A stretch of DNA of 27,732 nucleotides from a virus: positions 1 through 27,732 of IMG/VR virus record IMGVR_UViG_3300035680_000071, one strand, 5' to 3'. Under the pieces are notes generated by a model. It was not told the DNA's origin, did no database searches, and worked only from the letters and a program-made list of their open reading frames with translations. The stretch's first letter is position 1. Every line of letters starts with the position of its first letter. Positions 1 to 7,073 of the stretch are shown here, in pieces. The position numbers and the translations under genes are program-made.

Positions 1-439
1 GTCCCATATTATTCTTCCATCCATCGGATCCTATATAAAATTCCATTTCTGAAGGGTCGAAATTGAAATTACTTAGATCTGATATTCTTCCAACCATGAA
101 GAAAGAATTCATTGCAACAGGATTGCTTCCCCTATAATGACAATATGCTTCAGATATTGCAGATATTCCATAGTTACCGGATTCCATAATATCCAATAAT
201 CTTAATATTTCTTCCCGACTTTCTATGAAAAAATCTTCATCCACATGGATAAACCACCTTTCATTTCTATCTTTTATTTCATTTATCCAATAGAACCAGG
301 AGTTTGGCCAGTTACCCCGCCCGTCCATTATAATATGCTCGCTACCAGGGAATTTATCTCTGACTATTTTTTTTTGTATACCTATCCATTTTGTATTTAA
401 AGAGGTGGTTACGAAAATTATATCACTGTCTTTTATCAT
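1..439 (-). CDS. Glycosyltransferase-like protein, 3' end cut by window edge
   Basis: The frame opens at ATG 439 (MIKDSDIIFVTTSLN) and runs without a stop off the left edge, giving 146 residues of the N-terminal part. It contains WFIHVDEDFF at about residues 71-80, where the DED resembles the metal-binding DxD motif of nucleotide-sugar glycosyltransferases, followed by an EAYCHYRGSN stretch. The phage context with a second glycosyltransferase next door (511-1170, divergent) supports a role in modifying a phage or host glycan or DNA base. That is inference. The family is not certain without the C-terminus. The start lies 71 bp from the divergent gene, and the two share the intergenic palindrome GTTTCGAAAC (467-476). 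Confidence 0.65.
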   Translation of the reverse strand, partial: MIKDSDIIFVTTSLNTKWIGIQKKIVRDKFPGSEHIIMDGRGNWPNSWFYWINEIKDRNERWFIHVDEDFFIESREEILRLLDIMESGNYGISAISEAYCHYRGSNPVAMNSFFMVGRISDLSNFNFDPSEMEFYIGSDGWKNNMG

Positions 440-466
440 ACTAATTATAGTTAAAAAATAGGACAG

Positions 467-491
467 GTTTCGAAACAAAAGTCCAATTTTG
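467..491 (+). promoter_or_regulatory. Promoter for the glycosyltransferase/HAD pair
   Basis: TCG (470-472), an 11-nt spacer, then CAATTTTG (484-491), a one-base variant of TAnnTTTG, 19 nt before the ATG at 511. The spacing equals that of the minus-strand promoters in this window. The upstream half is the palindrome GTTTCGAAAC (467-476), so it could also serve the divergent gene starting at 439, whose best -7 candidate is AAAAAATA (453-460, read on the minus strand), but with spacing one base shorter. Confidence 0.5.
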
Positions 492-510
492 GCATATTAA
501 AGATAAAACA

Positions 511-1170
511 ATGTCTAAAAAGCTATCGGTAATAGTACCTTATAGAAACCGGGAGGAGCATATGGAACAATTCATACCTCACATGGAAAAAACACTAAAT
601 TCAGAAAATATAGATTTTGAAATTGTAATAGTTCATCAATCGGATGATAAGAAATTCAATAGAGCAAAGCTTCTTAATATAGGATTTAATGAATCACCCG
701 ATAGCGACTATTACGCTTTCCATGATGTTGATATGCTTCCATTGGATTCTGATTATTCATATCCCGATGGACCAACACATTTAGCTACGGAGGCTGAACA
801 GTTCGGATATAAATTGCCTTATGATGGATATTTCGGAGGAGTTACACTATTCGATAAGGACAGCTTTGTTAAAATAAATGGATATTCAAATTCATATTGG
901 GGATGGGGAGCTGAAGATGATGACGTTCTACTTAGATGTGTCATAATGGGGATTCAAACATATAGAAAAAAATGTAGATATAAATCATTGGATCATACAA
1001 GGGACATAGAGCAGACTCAATATATGCTAAATATACAAAAACTTAGAGAATTCCAGGTAAATCCAACTGCTGATGAGATATCTAAGGATGGATTATCGGA
1101 TCTAAGATATGATAAGTTAAGTGAGGAGAAAATAACAAATAAAACCAGGATGATTAATGTAATTATCTAA
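511..1170 (+). CDS. GT7-like beta-1,4-galactosyltransferase family glycosyltransferase
   Basis: A 219-residue protein with the two signature blocks of glycosyltransferase family 7. The first is FHDVDMLP (residues 70-77), whose DVD is the metal/UDP-sugar motif. The second is GGVTLFD...NGYSNSYWGWGAEDDD (109-138), which matches the acceptor- and catalytic-loop signature WGWGxEDDD. The N-terminal VIVPYRNREEH is also typical of the N-terminal galactosyltransferase domain. No signal or membrane segment is seen, so it is a cytoplasmic soluble enzyme. The donor is probably a UDP-hexose and the acceptor is unknown. It is followed 4 nt later by a HAD phosphatase, probably on the same mRNA. In a phage such an enzyme may glycosylate host surface glycans, virion proteins or modified DNA bases. 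Confidence 0.85.
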   Translation: MSKKLSVIVPYRNREEHMEQFIPHMEKTLNSENIDFEIVIVHQSDDKKFNRAKLLNIGFNESPDSDYYAFHDVDMLPLDSDYSYPDGPTHLATEAEQFGYKLPYDGYFGGVTLFDKDSFVKINGYSNSYWGWGAEDDDVLLRCVIMGIQTYRKKCRYKSLDHTRDIEQTQYMLNIQKLREFQVNPTADEISKDGLSDLRYDKLSEEKITNKTRMINVII

Positions 1171-1174
1171 TCGG

Positions 1175-1726
1175 ATGAATAAACTTAAAGATATCAAAGG
1201 GGACCGTATAGTTATATTTGACCTGGATGACACTCTGATTAAAACTGACGCTAAAATTAAAATAGTCAGTAGAGTAACTAAAAAAGTTATACGAGAAATG
1301 ACTCCGGATGAGTTCAATAGCTTCGAGAATAGCTCCTCCCATATATTAAATTTCGACGATTTTGATTGCCCGGAAATATTAAGGCAGGGTGAATTTATTC
1401 ATTTTATATTCAATAAATTAAAAAATTACTATAGGAGGGGTATACCCGTATCTATACTTACCGCAAGAAGTTCATCCGATCTGGTTAGGGATTTCTTTCT
1501 TTGTAATAGGATAGACATACATCCCGATCTCGTAATAGCAATTAATGATCCCAAATTTAATTATAGCGGAAATATAGCGGAAAGAAAGCAAAAAGCTATA
1601 TCAGATATAATAGATTCCGGTTATACCAATCTCACATTTTTCGATGATAATGATGAAAATCTTAGATTAGCCATGGAGGTTAATGGATATAGAGGGGCTA
1701 AAATAAAATTAGTAAAAGTGGGCTAA
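1175..1726 (+). CDS. HAD-superfamily phosphatase
   Basis: A 183-residue single-domain HAD hydrolase. Motif I is FDLDDTL (15-21), with nucleophile D16 and acid/base D18. Motif II is SILTARSS near residue 96. The conserved Lys is in the AERKQKAI stretch, and motif III is FFDDNDENL near residue 157. The cap insert between motifs I and II is moderate in size. The family removes phosphate from nucleotides, sugars or nucleic-acid ends; the substrate cannot be told from sequence. It could act with the upstream glycosyltransferase on a sugar-phosphate, or be a phage 3'-phosphatase lacking the kinase half. Its 3' end overlaps the convergent gene at 1723 by 4 bp. Confidence 0.8.
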   Translation: MNKLKDIKGDRIVIFDLDDTLIKTDAKIKIVSRVTKKVIREMTPDEFNSFENSSSHILNFDDFDCPEILRQGEFIHFIFNKLKNYYRRGIPVSILTARSSSDLVRDFFLCNRIDIHPDLVIAINDPKFNYSGNIAERKQKAISDIIDSGYTNLTFFDDNDENLRLAMEVNGYRGAKIKLVKVG

Positions 1727-1923
1727 GCTATATCTTTTTTAAGATCCTCGAGTATTCTTGACACTGTAAATTTAAGATGCTCCGTATTTTTAACTATCGT
1801 TTCAGGATCATCATTTTTCAATAAATAACTTACCGTTTCAAGAGACCCTATAGAATATGCTATTTTACTTTTTAGTATAACATTTTCTTTTATTACATCA
1901 TCTTTATATTTTTTATTGTTCAT
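1723..1923 (-). CDS. Small hypothetical protein, helical
   Basis: 66 residues beginning MNNKKYKDDVIKEN and rich in Lys, Glu, Asp, Ile and Leu, with predicted long helices and no membrane segment. No family recognised. It lies downstream of the clpC-like gene and is separated from it by the hairpin at 1971-2006. Its stop overlaps the 3' end of the convergent HAD gene. No promoter of the window's usual type is visible, so read-through from the unfoldase gene is possible. Confidence 0.55.
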   Translation of the reverse strand: MNNKKYKDDVIKENVILKSKIAYSIGSLETVSYLLKNDDPETIVKNTEHLKFTVSRILEDLKKDIA

Positions 1924-1970
1924 TAATTATCTATATTTTAAGATATATAACTGATATAAAGAAATATACA

Positions 1971-2006
1971 AAAAAACCATTCAATATATAAATTGAATGG
2001 TTTTTT
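1971..2006 (-). terminator. Rho-independent terminator after the clpC-like gene (works on both strands)
   Basis: Inverted repeat AAAAAACCATTCAAT (1971-1985) with ATTGAATGGTTTTTT (1992-2006), and a 6-nt loop. T-tracts occur on either strand. It sits 23 bp beyond the stop of the unfoldase gene. Confidence 0.8.
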
Positions 2007-2029
2007 TGGATCACATGATTCTAATGACT

Positions 2030-4096
2030 CTATGCCATATCATCTTTTCTTTTCCTTTTCTGTAGTATCTTAAATTTTACTGGATTCTGTATACCACCAT
2101 CTTTCTCTTTGTCATATGATAATGTAACTGTGCTTTCCTGTGGTATTTTATTTTGTACCATCAGATCAGCTAATGTATCCTCAATATATTTCTGTACTAT
2201 TCTTTTTAATGGTCTAGCACCAAATTTTGGATTATATCCAGCTTCACATATTTTATCTTTAAGATCATCAGCTATTTTAACTTTAAATCCTAGTGATTCT
2301 AATCTAGGAATAACCTTATCCAATTCAACATCAAGTATTTGAAGTAGATCTTTCTTTTCTAATGTTTTAAAATAAACTATATCATCCAATCTATTTATAA
2401 ATTCAGGGGAAAACTTCTTCTCAAGTTCTTTTCTAAGAAACATTTCATTTTCCATTTCAGCATAGTTTTCCTTTGTTGCTGTTGAAAACCCGACACCGCC
2501 ACCAAATTCTTGCAATTTTCTTTGGCCTATATTAGAGGTCAATATGATTAACGTATTCTTGAAGTTTATTTTTCTCCCCATACTATCTGTGATATGACCT
2601 TCATCCAGTATCTGGAGTAGTGTATTAAATATCTCGGGGTGTGCCTTTTCAATTTCATCAAAAAGTACTATTGAATATGGTTTTCTTCTTATTTTCTCGG
2701 TTAATTGTCCTCCGTCTTCGTGTCCAACGTATCCTGGAGGAGCTCCCGTTAATTTAGATACGTCAAATTTTTCCATATATTCACTCATATCAACTCTTAT
2801 TAATGAGTCAGTATCTCCAAACATATATTTAGATAATTCTTTCGCCAATTGGGTTTTACCAACTCCGGTAGGTCCTAATAGCATAAATGATCCTATTGGT
2901 TTATTTGGATCTTTCAGTCCCATTCTATTTCTAAGGATAGCCCTAGCAATTTTTTCTATAGCATGATCTTGACCTATTACTTTTCCACGTAATTCATCAT
3001 TCATCCTGTAGAGCCTTTCGTTTTCAACCTCTGAAACTTTCTTAAGAGGAACCCCTGACATCATCGAAACTACTTCCGCTACTCTTTCACCATCAACAAC
3101 TTTTCTTTTCGCCTTAAGTTTTTCTTCCCATGACTTTATTTCAAGATCCAGAGATAATCTAATTTTTCTTTCCTGATCTCTGTATTTAGCAGCACCCTCA
3201 TAATCTTGCTTTTTTACAGATTTATCTTTTTCCTCAGTTACTTTAATAAGGCTGGTTTCCAAATTAGTTATGCTGTCTGGAATTTTAACATCGCTAAGCT
3301 GTGTTCTACTTCCTGCTTCATCAAGTGCATCTAATGCCTTATCGGGAAAATTTCGATCAGTAATATATCTTTCAGTAAGTTTCACACAATTTAATATGGC
3401 TTCATCCGTATATTTTACATTATGATAATCCTCATATTTACTTTTTATGTTTTCTAGTATCTCTATGGTAGTTTCTGCATCTGGAGGATTTACAATAACT
3501 TTCTGAAATCTTCTTTCTAGTGCACCATCCTTTTCTATGTTCTGTCTATATTCATTCAGCGTGGTTGCCCCGATGCATTGTATCTCGCCTCTAGCTAATG
3601 GTGGCTTAAACATATTGGAAGCATCCAATGAACCCGATGCACCGCCAGCTCCGACCATGGTATGAATTTCATCTATGAAGATTATTATATCCTTATTGTT
3701 TCTGAGCTCCTCTAGTATCCCCTTTACTCTTTCCTCAAATTGGCCTCTATATTTGGTTCCTGCCACCATTGAACCTAAATCCAAAGTAAGTACCCTTTTA
3801 TTGAGTAGACTTCTTGAAACCTTCCTTTGTACTATTTTTAATGCTAATCCTTCGGCAATTGCTGATTTACCAACACCGGGTTCTCCAATTAAAACTGGAT
3901 TATTTTTCTTTCTCCTGGAGAGGATCTGTGAAACTCTCTCTATTTCTTCGTCTCTACCGATTATTGGATCTAATTCACCTCTAATCGCCATCTCTGTTAA
4001 GTCTCTAGAATAAGAATCTAATATGGGAGTTTTTACCCCCTTCTTTGATTTGTATGCTGATGCTAAATCATCATCCTCGTTTTCGTTGTAATTCAT
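2030..4096 (-). CDS. clpC: ClpC-like AAA+ unfoldase lacking the N-terminal domain
   Basis: A 688-residue two-ring Clp/HSP100 ATPase. NBD1 has Walker A GEPGVGKS (71-78), pore loop KYRG (115-118), Walker B IIIFIDEIH (137-145) and arginine finger region ALERRF (192-197). A short UVR-like middle segment (KKQDYEGAAKYRDQERK, 295-311) is the ClpC type rather than the long ClpB M-domain. NBD2 has Walker A GPTGVGKT (408-415), pore loop GYVG (455-458) and Walker B VLFDEIEKAH. VGF at 535-537 sits where ClpC carries its ClpP-docking loop. The usual 140-150-residue N-domain, which binds adaptors, is replaced by about 25 charged residues. The likely role is ATP-driven unfolding of phage or host proteins, possibly feeding host ClpP. 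The call of ClpC over ClpB/ClpA rests on the UVR segment and VGF loop. Confidence 0.9.
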   Translation of the reverse strand: MNYNENEDDDLASAYKSKKGVKTPILDSYSRDLTEMAIRGELDPIIGRDEEIERVSQILSRRKKNNPVLIGEPGVGKSAIAEGLALKIVQRKVSRSLLNKRVLTLDLGSMVAGTKYRGQFEERVKGILEELRNNKDIIIFIDEIHTMVGAGGASGSLDASNMFKPPLARGEIQCIGATTLNEYRQNIEKDGALERRFQKVIVNPPDAETTIEILENIKSKYEDYHNVKYTDEAILNCVKLTERYITDRNFPDKALDALDEAGSRTQLSDVKIPDSITNLETSLIKVTEEKDKSVKKQDYEGAAKYRDQERKIRLSLDLEIKSWEEKLKAKRKVVDGERVAEVVSMMSGVPLKKVSEVENERLYRMNDELRGKVIGQDHAIEKIARAILRNRMGLKDPNKPIGSFMLLGPTGVGKTQLAKELSKYMFGDTDSLIRVDMSEYMEKFDVSKLTGAPPGYVGHEDGGQLTEKIRRKPYSIVLFDEIEKAHPEIFNTLLQILDEGHITDSMGRKINFKNTLIILTSNIGQRKLQEFGGGVGFSTATKENYAEMENEMFLRKELEKKFSPEFINRLDDIVYFKTLEKKDLLQILDVELDKVIPRLESLGFKVKIADDLKDKICEAGYNPKFGARPLKRIVQKYIEDTLADLMVQNKIPQESTVTLSYDKEKDGGIQNPVKFKILQKRKRKDDMA

Positions 4097-4131
4097 ATTT
4101 TATATAATAAGATTAGATCCTTTATTTTATG

Positions 4132-4153
4132 CAAAAGTAGTGTAATATTCCGG
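4132..4153 (-). promoter_or_regulatory. Promoter of the clpC-like gene
   Basis: On the minus strand: CCG (4153-4151), 11 nt, then TACTTTTG (4139-4132), the Bacteroidetes -7 element, with an A/T-rich stretch upstream. The -7 element ends 35 nt before the ATG at 4096. It has the same geometry as seven other sites in the window. Confidence 0.7.
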
Positions 4154-4187
4154 CAATATAAAAATAAAAGGGAGTTTATTTCAAAAA

Positions 4188-4209
4188 AAAATCCGGATAT
4201 CCGGATTTT
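4188..4209 (-). terminator. Terminator after the first collagen-like gene
   Basis: Perfect 22-nt palindrome centred on GGATATCC with flanking A/T runs. Read on the minus strand it is followed by a T-tract (A-run 4183-4191 on plus). It is 21 bp downstream of the stop at 4231. Confidence 0.75.
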
Positions 4210-4230
4210 GTATTATATACTATTTTTATT

Positions 4231-5790
4231 TTAAGTTAATCTTATCCTTACTGCTCCAGCATTATGATAGATACCTCCTGTTGGTACACCACCTGCGGAG
4301 GCACCTATATCATCAGTAAAGTTAAGAGCTGAATAATCGGAGATTTTAAATATTGCTGGTACATCCACTATAGGTGAATTAAGTGTTAATATATTGCCTG
4401 AATATACCTCTATGGTATTTACAATTACCTTATTTCCTGATGTTATTGTTTGGTCACCGTAATATATATTTGCTCCGGTACCTGATCCACCAATAGGACC
4501 AGTTGCTCCAATTCCACCACTTAATTCCAATATACTACATGTTATATTCGAACCATTGAATCTTGCTGTTGGTGGATTCTGTTCTGTTGAAGTTACTGAT
4601 AAATCAAACCAGTAATCTGTACCTATAGTTAATCCGGTAAGTACCGAATTTATATACATATTAGTTACTGCGGACTGTCCATTGAATGTTTCGTATATTT
4701 GGGTAGCTATCGGTGTTCCTGTTAATTGATCACTAGTTATTGGAGGTGTTCCAGTCCCATATCGTATAGAGAATGCATAATTATCAAGAGGTACAAAATC
4801 TGATGTGATATTTACACCAAATGAAAATGAGATGCCAATAGTTCCTATACTGGATGGAGTATATGTAATACCGGACCCTATCATTCTTCCGGTATTTAAT
4901 GGATCCGTCCCGTCACTGTTTATAGTTACATCCCCTGCATTTTCGTATTTATATGGGATTGGATTATATCCAGGTGAAACCCCGCTACTTCCATTAGTTC
5001 CACTGCTTCCATTAGTTCCACTGCTTCCACTGCTTCCTGATGTTCCACTACTTCCACTAGTACCAGATGTTCCTGAAGTTCCGTCTGTGCCTGAGGTACC
5101 ATTAGTTCCCGATGATCCATTAGTTCCAGATGATCCATCAGTACCTGAAGATCCATTAGTTCCTGAAGTACCACTAGTACCAGCAGTTCCCGATGAACCT
5201 GATGTACCGCTTGAACCTGAGGTACCGCTTGAACCTGATGTGCCACTTGAACTTGGTACCACACTTTCACCATTAGCAATCGCAATCCAATCAAAATTCT
5301 CGGCAAACATCCCCGTCGCAACTCTAAACCCGGAAGAGGTCTTATTTGTTATTGTTATTGGACCACTATTTGTAACATCAACAGAAATGGAATAATTTGT
5401 AGACCCGAATGACTGAGCGAAGACAACATCATAGACAGGACCAACCCATCCGGTATCACCAGATGAAACGGTTCCAGATTTAGAACTTAATCCAGCACCA
5501 TTCACTCCGGAAGTACCGTTAGTACCGCTAGTACCGCTAGTACCAGAACTACCTGAGGTACCGCTAGATCCATTAGCACCCGTAGCTCCTGTTATACCAA
5601 TGGGTCCGATCGGACCGGTACCTCCAGTTACTCCAGAATAATATGGCAATTGCGACCAAGGTGCCTGTCCGTCTCCGATTTTAAATTTATTGGTATCTGT
5701 TTCGTATCCAGGTTCACCTGTCATTAAAACCGGGTCATTATATGCCCAGCTTAATGCGTTATCTCTTCTAAGTAATATTCTATAAGGCAT
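4231..5790 (-). CDS. Collagen-like phage tail fibre/adhesin, long paralogue
   Basis: 519 residues. Residues 1-52 (MPYRILLRRDNALSW...GYETDTNKFKIGDG) match the small N-terminal module found at the start of many phage tail and receptor-binding proteins (Mtd N-terminal-like), which usually attaches the fibre to the virion. Two collagen-type Gly-X-X tracts follow, around 60-105 and 180-275, mainly GSSGTSG. They are interrupted by a globular insert around 106-179. The C-terminal 240 residues, with many Thr, Ser and Gly, look like a beta-rich head that could bind the receptor. No signal peptide is present, as expected for a virion protein. It is a paralogue of the neighbour at 5904-6560 and has a terminator on either side, so it is probably its own transcript. 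Confidence 0.8.
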   Translation of the reverse strand: MPYRILLRRDNALSWAYNDPVLMTGEPGYETDTNKFKIGDGQAPWSQLPYYSGVTGGTGPIGPIGITGATGANGSSGTSGSSGTSGTSGTNGTSGVNGAGLSSKSGTVSSGDTGWVGPVYDVVFAQSFGSTNYSISVDVTNSGPITITNKTSSGFRVATGMFAENFDWIAIANGESVVPSSSGTSGSSGTSGSSGTSGSSGTAGTSGTSGTNGSSGTDGSSGTNGSSGTNGTSGTDGTSGTSGTSGSSGTSGSSGSSGTNGSSGTNGSSGVSPGYNPIPYKYENAGDVTINSDGTDPLNTGRMIGSGITYTPSSIGTIGISFSFGVNITSDFVPLDNYAFSIRYGTGTPPITSDQLTGTPIATQIYETFNGQSAVTNMYINSVLTGLTIGTDYWFDLSVTSTEQNPPTARFNGSNITCSILELSGGIGATGPIGGSGTGANIYYGDQTITSGNKVIVNTIEVYSGNILTLNSPIVDVPAIFKISDYSALNFTDDIGASAGGVPTGGIYHNAGAVRIRLT

Positions 5791-5814
5791 CTTTTTGATG
5801 TATTTTATTTATGA

Positions 5815-5846
5815 TTAAGTATATATCCATATTAACATATACTTAA
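5815..5846. promoter_or_regulatory. Palindromic dyad upstream of the collagen-like gene
   Basis: TTAAGTATAT (5815-5824) and ATATACTTAA (5837-5846) form a 10-bp inverted repeat with a 12-nt gap, 25 bp upstream of the ATG at 5790. No TAnnTTTG box is visible here. It could be an operator or a late-promoter element. Confidence 0.35.
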
Positions 5847-5858
5847 ATTAGAAACACG

Positions 5859-5887
5859 AAAAACCCGACATATAATATCGGGTTTTT
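5859..5887 (-). terminator. Terminator of the envelope/fibre operon
   Basis: AAAAACCCGA (5859-5868) pairs with TCGGGTTTTT (5878-5887) across a 9-nt loop and is extended by an outer AGAAAC/GTTTCT pair. It is 17 bp beyond the stop at 5904, and no comparable terminator was seen between here and 13908. Confidence 0.8.
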
Positions 5888-5903
5888 CTGGTTTCTAATT
5901 ATA

Positions 5904-6560
5904 TTATAAATACAGAGGTATGTAATATGCTGTAGCTCCTATCGTTATTTCTCCCCATGTGGAGGGCGAAGCAGTATTGCCAGGTTGAGTAGAAGAAAAT
6001 TCTATAGATGCTCCAGTAGCTCCTATTGCTCCAGTAGCTCCTATTGCTCCAGTAGCTCCAACTTCTCCAGTAGCTCCAACTTCTCCAGTAGCTCCTATTG
6101 CTCCAGTAGCTCCTATTGCTCCAGTAGCTCCTATTGCTCCAGTAGCTCCTATTGCTCCAGTAGCTCCTATTGCTCCAGTAGCTCCTATTGCTCCAGTAGC
6201 TCCTATTGCTCCAGTAGCTCCAACTTCTCCAGTAGCTCCTATTGCTCCAGTAGCTCCTATTGCTCCAGTAGCTCCTATTGCTCCAGTAGCTCCAACCGGT
6301 CCAGTAGCTCCAACCGGTCCTCCTGAAGGTCCAGTAGCTCCAGTAACTCCCATTGCTCCAGTAGCTCCAGTGGAACCTGTAACACCAATCGGTCCTGTAA
6401 CACCATAATATGGATTTAGATCCTTCCAAGTTGTTAGTCCATCACCGACTCTTAGTATTCCAGTGTCCGTTTCATACCCAGGTTCGCCCGAAAGTAATAC
6501 GGGATTATTAGATTCCCAATTTTGAGTGGTGTCTCTTCTTAATATTATTCGATAAGCCAT
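5904..6560 (-). CDS. Collagen-like phage tail fibre protein with near-perfect repeats
   Basis: 218 residues. Residues 1-53 ([17 protein letters not shown]...[12 protein letters not shown]) are the same virion-attachment module as the neighbour at 4231. Residues 54-185 are a Gly-X-X collagen tract dominated by the six-residue unit GATGAI or GATGEV, about 17 copies. A short C-terminal tail ends in YYIPLYL. The repeats are nearly identical at DNA level (18-bp unit), so copy number may change by slippage without breaking the frame. The role is probably a short trimeric fibre or spike decoration. Confidence 0.8.
   Translation of the reverse strand: MAYRIILRRDTTQNWESNNPVLLSGEPGYETDTGILRVGDGLTTWKDLNPYYGVTGPIGVTGSTGATGAMGVTGATGPSGGPVGATGPVGATGAIGATGAIGATGAIGATGEVGATGAIGATGAIGATGAIGATGAIGATGAIGATGAIGATGAIGATGEVGATGEVGATGAIGATGAIGATGASIEFSSTQPGNTASPSTWGEITIGATAYYIPLYL
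6009..6300. repeat. 18-bp tandem repeat inside the collagen-like gene
   Basis: On the plus strand the unit CCAGTAGCTCCTATTGCT recurs about 17 times, with a few units reading CCAACTTCT in the second half. It encodes [12 protein letters not shown]. Each unit is six codons, so gain or loss keeps the frame. Confidence 0.9.
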
Positions 6561-6595
6561 TTCGGTTCTTTATTTTCTTTCTGTATATATCTTTA

Positions 6596-7051
6596 TTATT
6601 CTATCTTGTTTACAGCATCTATTATTGCTTTTTTTATAGCATTCGATACTGTCATCTTAGAGAATGGTACTTGTCCATCAACCAGTTCTATCATTACTGC
6701 TCTAACCTCGGTATCTGATTCACCCAGACCCTCGTATTTAATCCCATTGTAATATATTCTAATACCAACCTGTGTTATTTGATTGGTTTTTTCCATGCCT
6801 GCTATCCTTAATGATTTTTTAGGTATACCGAAATAATAAACCTCTATTTCCATAGGATTTCCTTTTTCTGAAAGACAATATTTTTCGGATAATATATCCT
6901 CAGCTATTTGTTGGATACCAAATCTGATATCTCTATTTCCCATCTCCCTTAATTTAGCAGTAGAATAAACCGAATCAATCTTAACACATATTTCTGTTTG
7001 TGTAAATGCCATAACTGGCATCAGAAGTAGTAAAAATAATAAATTTCTCAT
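6596..7051 (-). CDS. Secreted small CsgG-like protein
   Basis: 151 residues with a clear signal peptide (MRNLLFLLLLMPVMAFTQT; cleavage near 18). The mature part contains IEVYYFGI, QVGIRIYYNG and a C-terminal FSKMTVSNAIKKAIIDAVNKIE. These echo the C-terminal half of the CsgG-like protein at 10310-11029 (IEVYDFSV, RLGLQVKFVD, TTKKSLETASSRIVSRMI). It is therefore probably a truncated member of the CsgG/curli-export-like family acting in the periplasm or outer membrane. It is the penultimate gene of the operon. The assignment is by motif resemblance only. Confidence 0.55.
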   Translation of the reverse strand: MRNLLFLLLLMPVMAFTQTEICVKIDSVYSTAKLREMGNRDIRFGIQQIAEDILSEKYCLSEKGNPMEIEVYYFGIPKKSLRIAGMEKTNQITQVGIRIYYNGIKYEGLGESDTEVRAVMIELVDGQVPFSKMTVSNAIKKAIIDAVNKIE

Positions 7052-7073
7052 TAGTTAGTATTTTATTTTTTAT

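Noticed and set aside
2030-4096. ClpB identity
   Set aside because: The long coiled-coil M-domain of ClpB is absent, while a UVR-like segment and VGF loop are present.
6009-6300. CRISPR-like regular repeat
   Set aside because: Repeats are contiguous with no unique spacers and encode collagen-type Gly-X-X.
5899-6429. Frame rich in SYWSNR on the minus strand and SSSSYC on the plus strand
   Set aside because: Shadows of the 18-bp repeat; the collagen frame carries the recognisable N-terminal module.
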